Of a stretch of 64,000 bases of DNA, positions 63,917 to 64,000 are shown piece after piece. Made by a program: the position numbers and the translations under genes. The stretch comes from an uncultured Nitrospirota bacterium (lineage in GTDB: Bacteria > Nitrospirota > Nitrospiria > Nitrospirales > UBA8639): assembly GCA_937139405.1 (NCBI GenBank), contig CAKZPV010000020.1:36213-100212 (forward strand). The letters run 5' to 3'. The stretch's first letter is position 1. Every line of letters begins with the position of its first letter. The notes beneath the pieces were generated by a model that was given only the letters and a program-made list of their open reading frames with translations, was not told the DNA's origin and ran no database searches.

Positions 63917-64000
63917 ACGTCAATTTTTAAAGGTCTCTGCGGGGACCGTGGCGGCCGTGGCATTAGCAGATAAGGCGTTGGCTTTGACTGCGTTGCAACC
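63903..64000 (+). CDS. N-terminus of a Tat-exported oxidoreductase, possibly nitrite oxidoreductase alpha subunit (cut by window)
   Basis: AGGAGGTG at 63889-63896 precedes the ATG. The 32 visible residues begin MFLSRRQFLKVSAGTVAAVA, a textbook twin-arginine signal (SRRQFLK), and continue LADKALALTALQP. Such signals with RRQFLK and AxALAxLQP belong to large molybdopterin enzymes such as formate dehydrogenase and the periplasmic nitrite oxidoreductase of Nitrospira. From memory the sequence fits Nitrospira NxrA well, but only the signal peptide is visible. The mature protein lies outside the window. Confidence 0.45.
   Translation, partial: MFLSRRQFLKVSAGTVAAVALADKALALTALQ

Noticed and set aside
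1..64000. CRISPR arrays, rRNA genes, prophage or transposase genes
   Set aside because: I looked for regularly spaced repeats, rRNA motifs and transposase or integrase proteins and found none.

Overview
The window is about 64 kb of bacterial chromosome at moderate GC, densely packed with genes on both strands. The gene set suggests Nitrospirota, probably a Nitrospira-like nitrite oxidiser from a saline habitat. The reasons are the many HEAT-repeat proteins, a split pntAA/pntAB/pntB transhydrogenase, a fused glycine-to-betaine methyltransferase beside a BCCT transporter, and a Tat-signal oxidoreductase at the right edge that could be the start of a nitrite oxidoreductase alpha subunit. This assignment is inferred from content; there is no rRNA in the window.

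Left part (1-14.3 kb): a cut DUF4105 gene with a DUF3015 partner; a methyltransferase with a TPR tail; a SprA-type metalloprotease-like protein; a stand-alone response regulator; a HEAT lipoprotein coupled to an unusually long TatA; a class-I amidotransferase with a non-canonical start; a PsiE-like membrane protein coupled to a tandem desulforedoxin-like protein; then a housekeeping run on the minus strand (nagZ, pepA, queE, a HAD phosphatase). A tRNA-Leu(GAG) follows. Its 3' end is duplicated 210 bp downstream, with a highly structured DNA segment in between.

Middle part (14.7-36.6 kb): a TPR protein with a membrane-anchored sigma-54 activator; a Tat-exported MsrB; hpf with a near-consensus promoter; a phosphohexomutase; xthA; polA; an AsmA-like protein; a second stand-alone response regulator; a YbbA/YbbP-type ABC exporter divergent from a TesA-like esterase; small membrane peptides; a double CDGSH protein with a ChaN-like lipoprotein; and an unrecognised 437-residue protein.

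Accessory part (36.6-44.4 kb): a two-partner secretion operon, TpsB followed by a 1358-residue TpsA whose C-terminus is a CHAT (caspase-like) domain with both catalytic residues in place. It is bordered by the intact 437-residue gene on one side and an internally deleted copy of that gene on the other. An FkbM methyltransferase follows.

Right part (44.7-64 kb): tRNA-Gly(GCC), ugd, an operon of four HEAT proteins, a betaine transporter divergent from a betaine synthase, another HEAT protein, a phosphatase-fold protein and an alpha/beta-hydrolase-fold protein that both lack usual active-site residues, pntAA-pntAB-pntB, rpsU, nth, and the Tat-signal start of an oxidoreductase that runs off the window.
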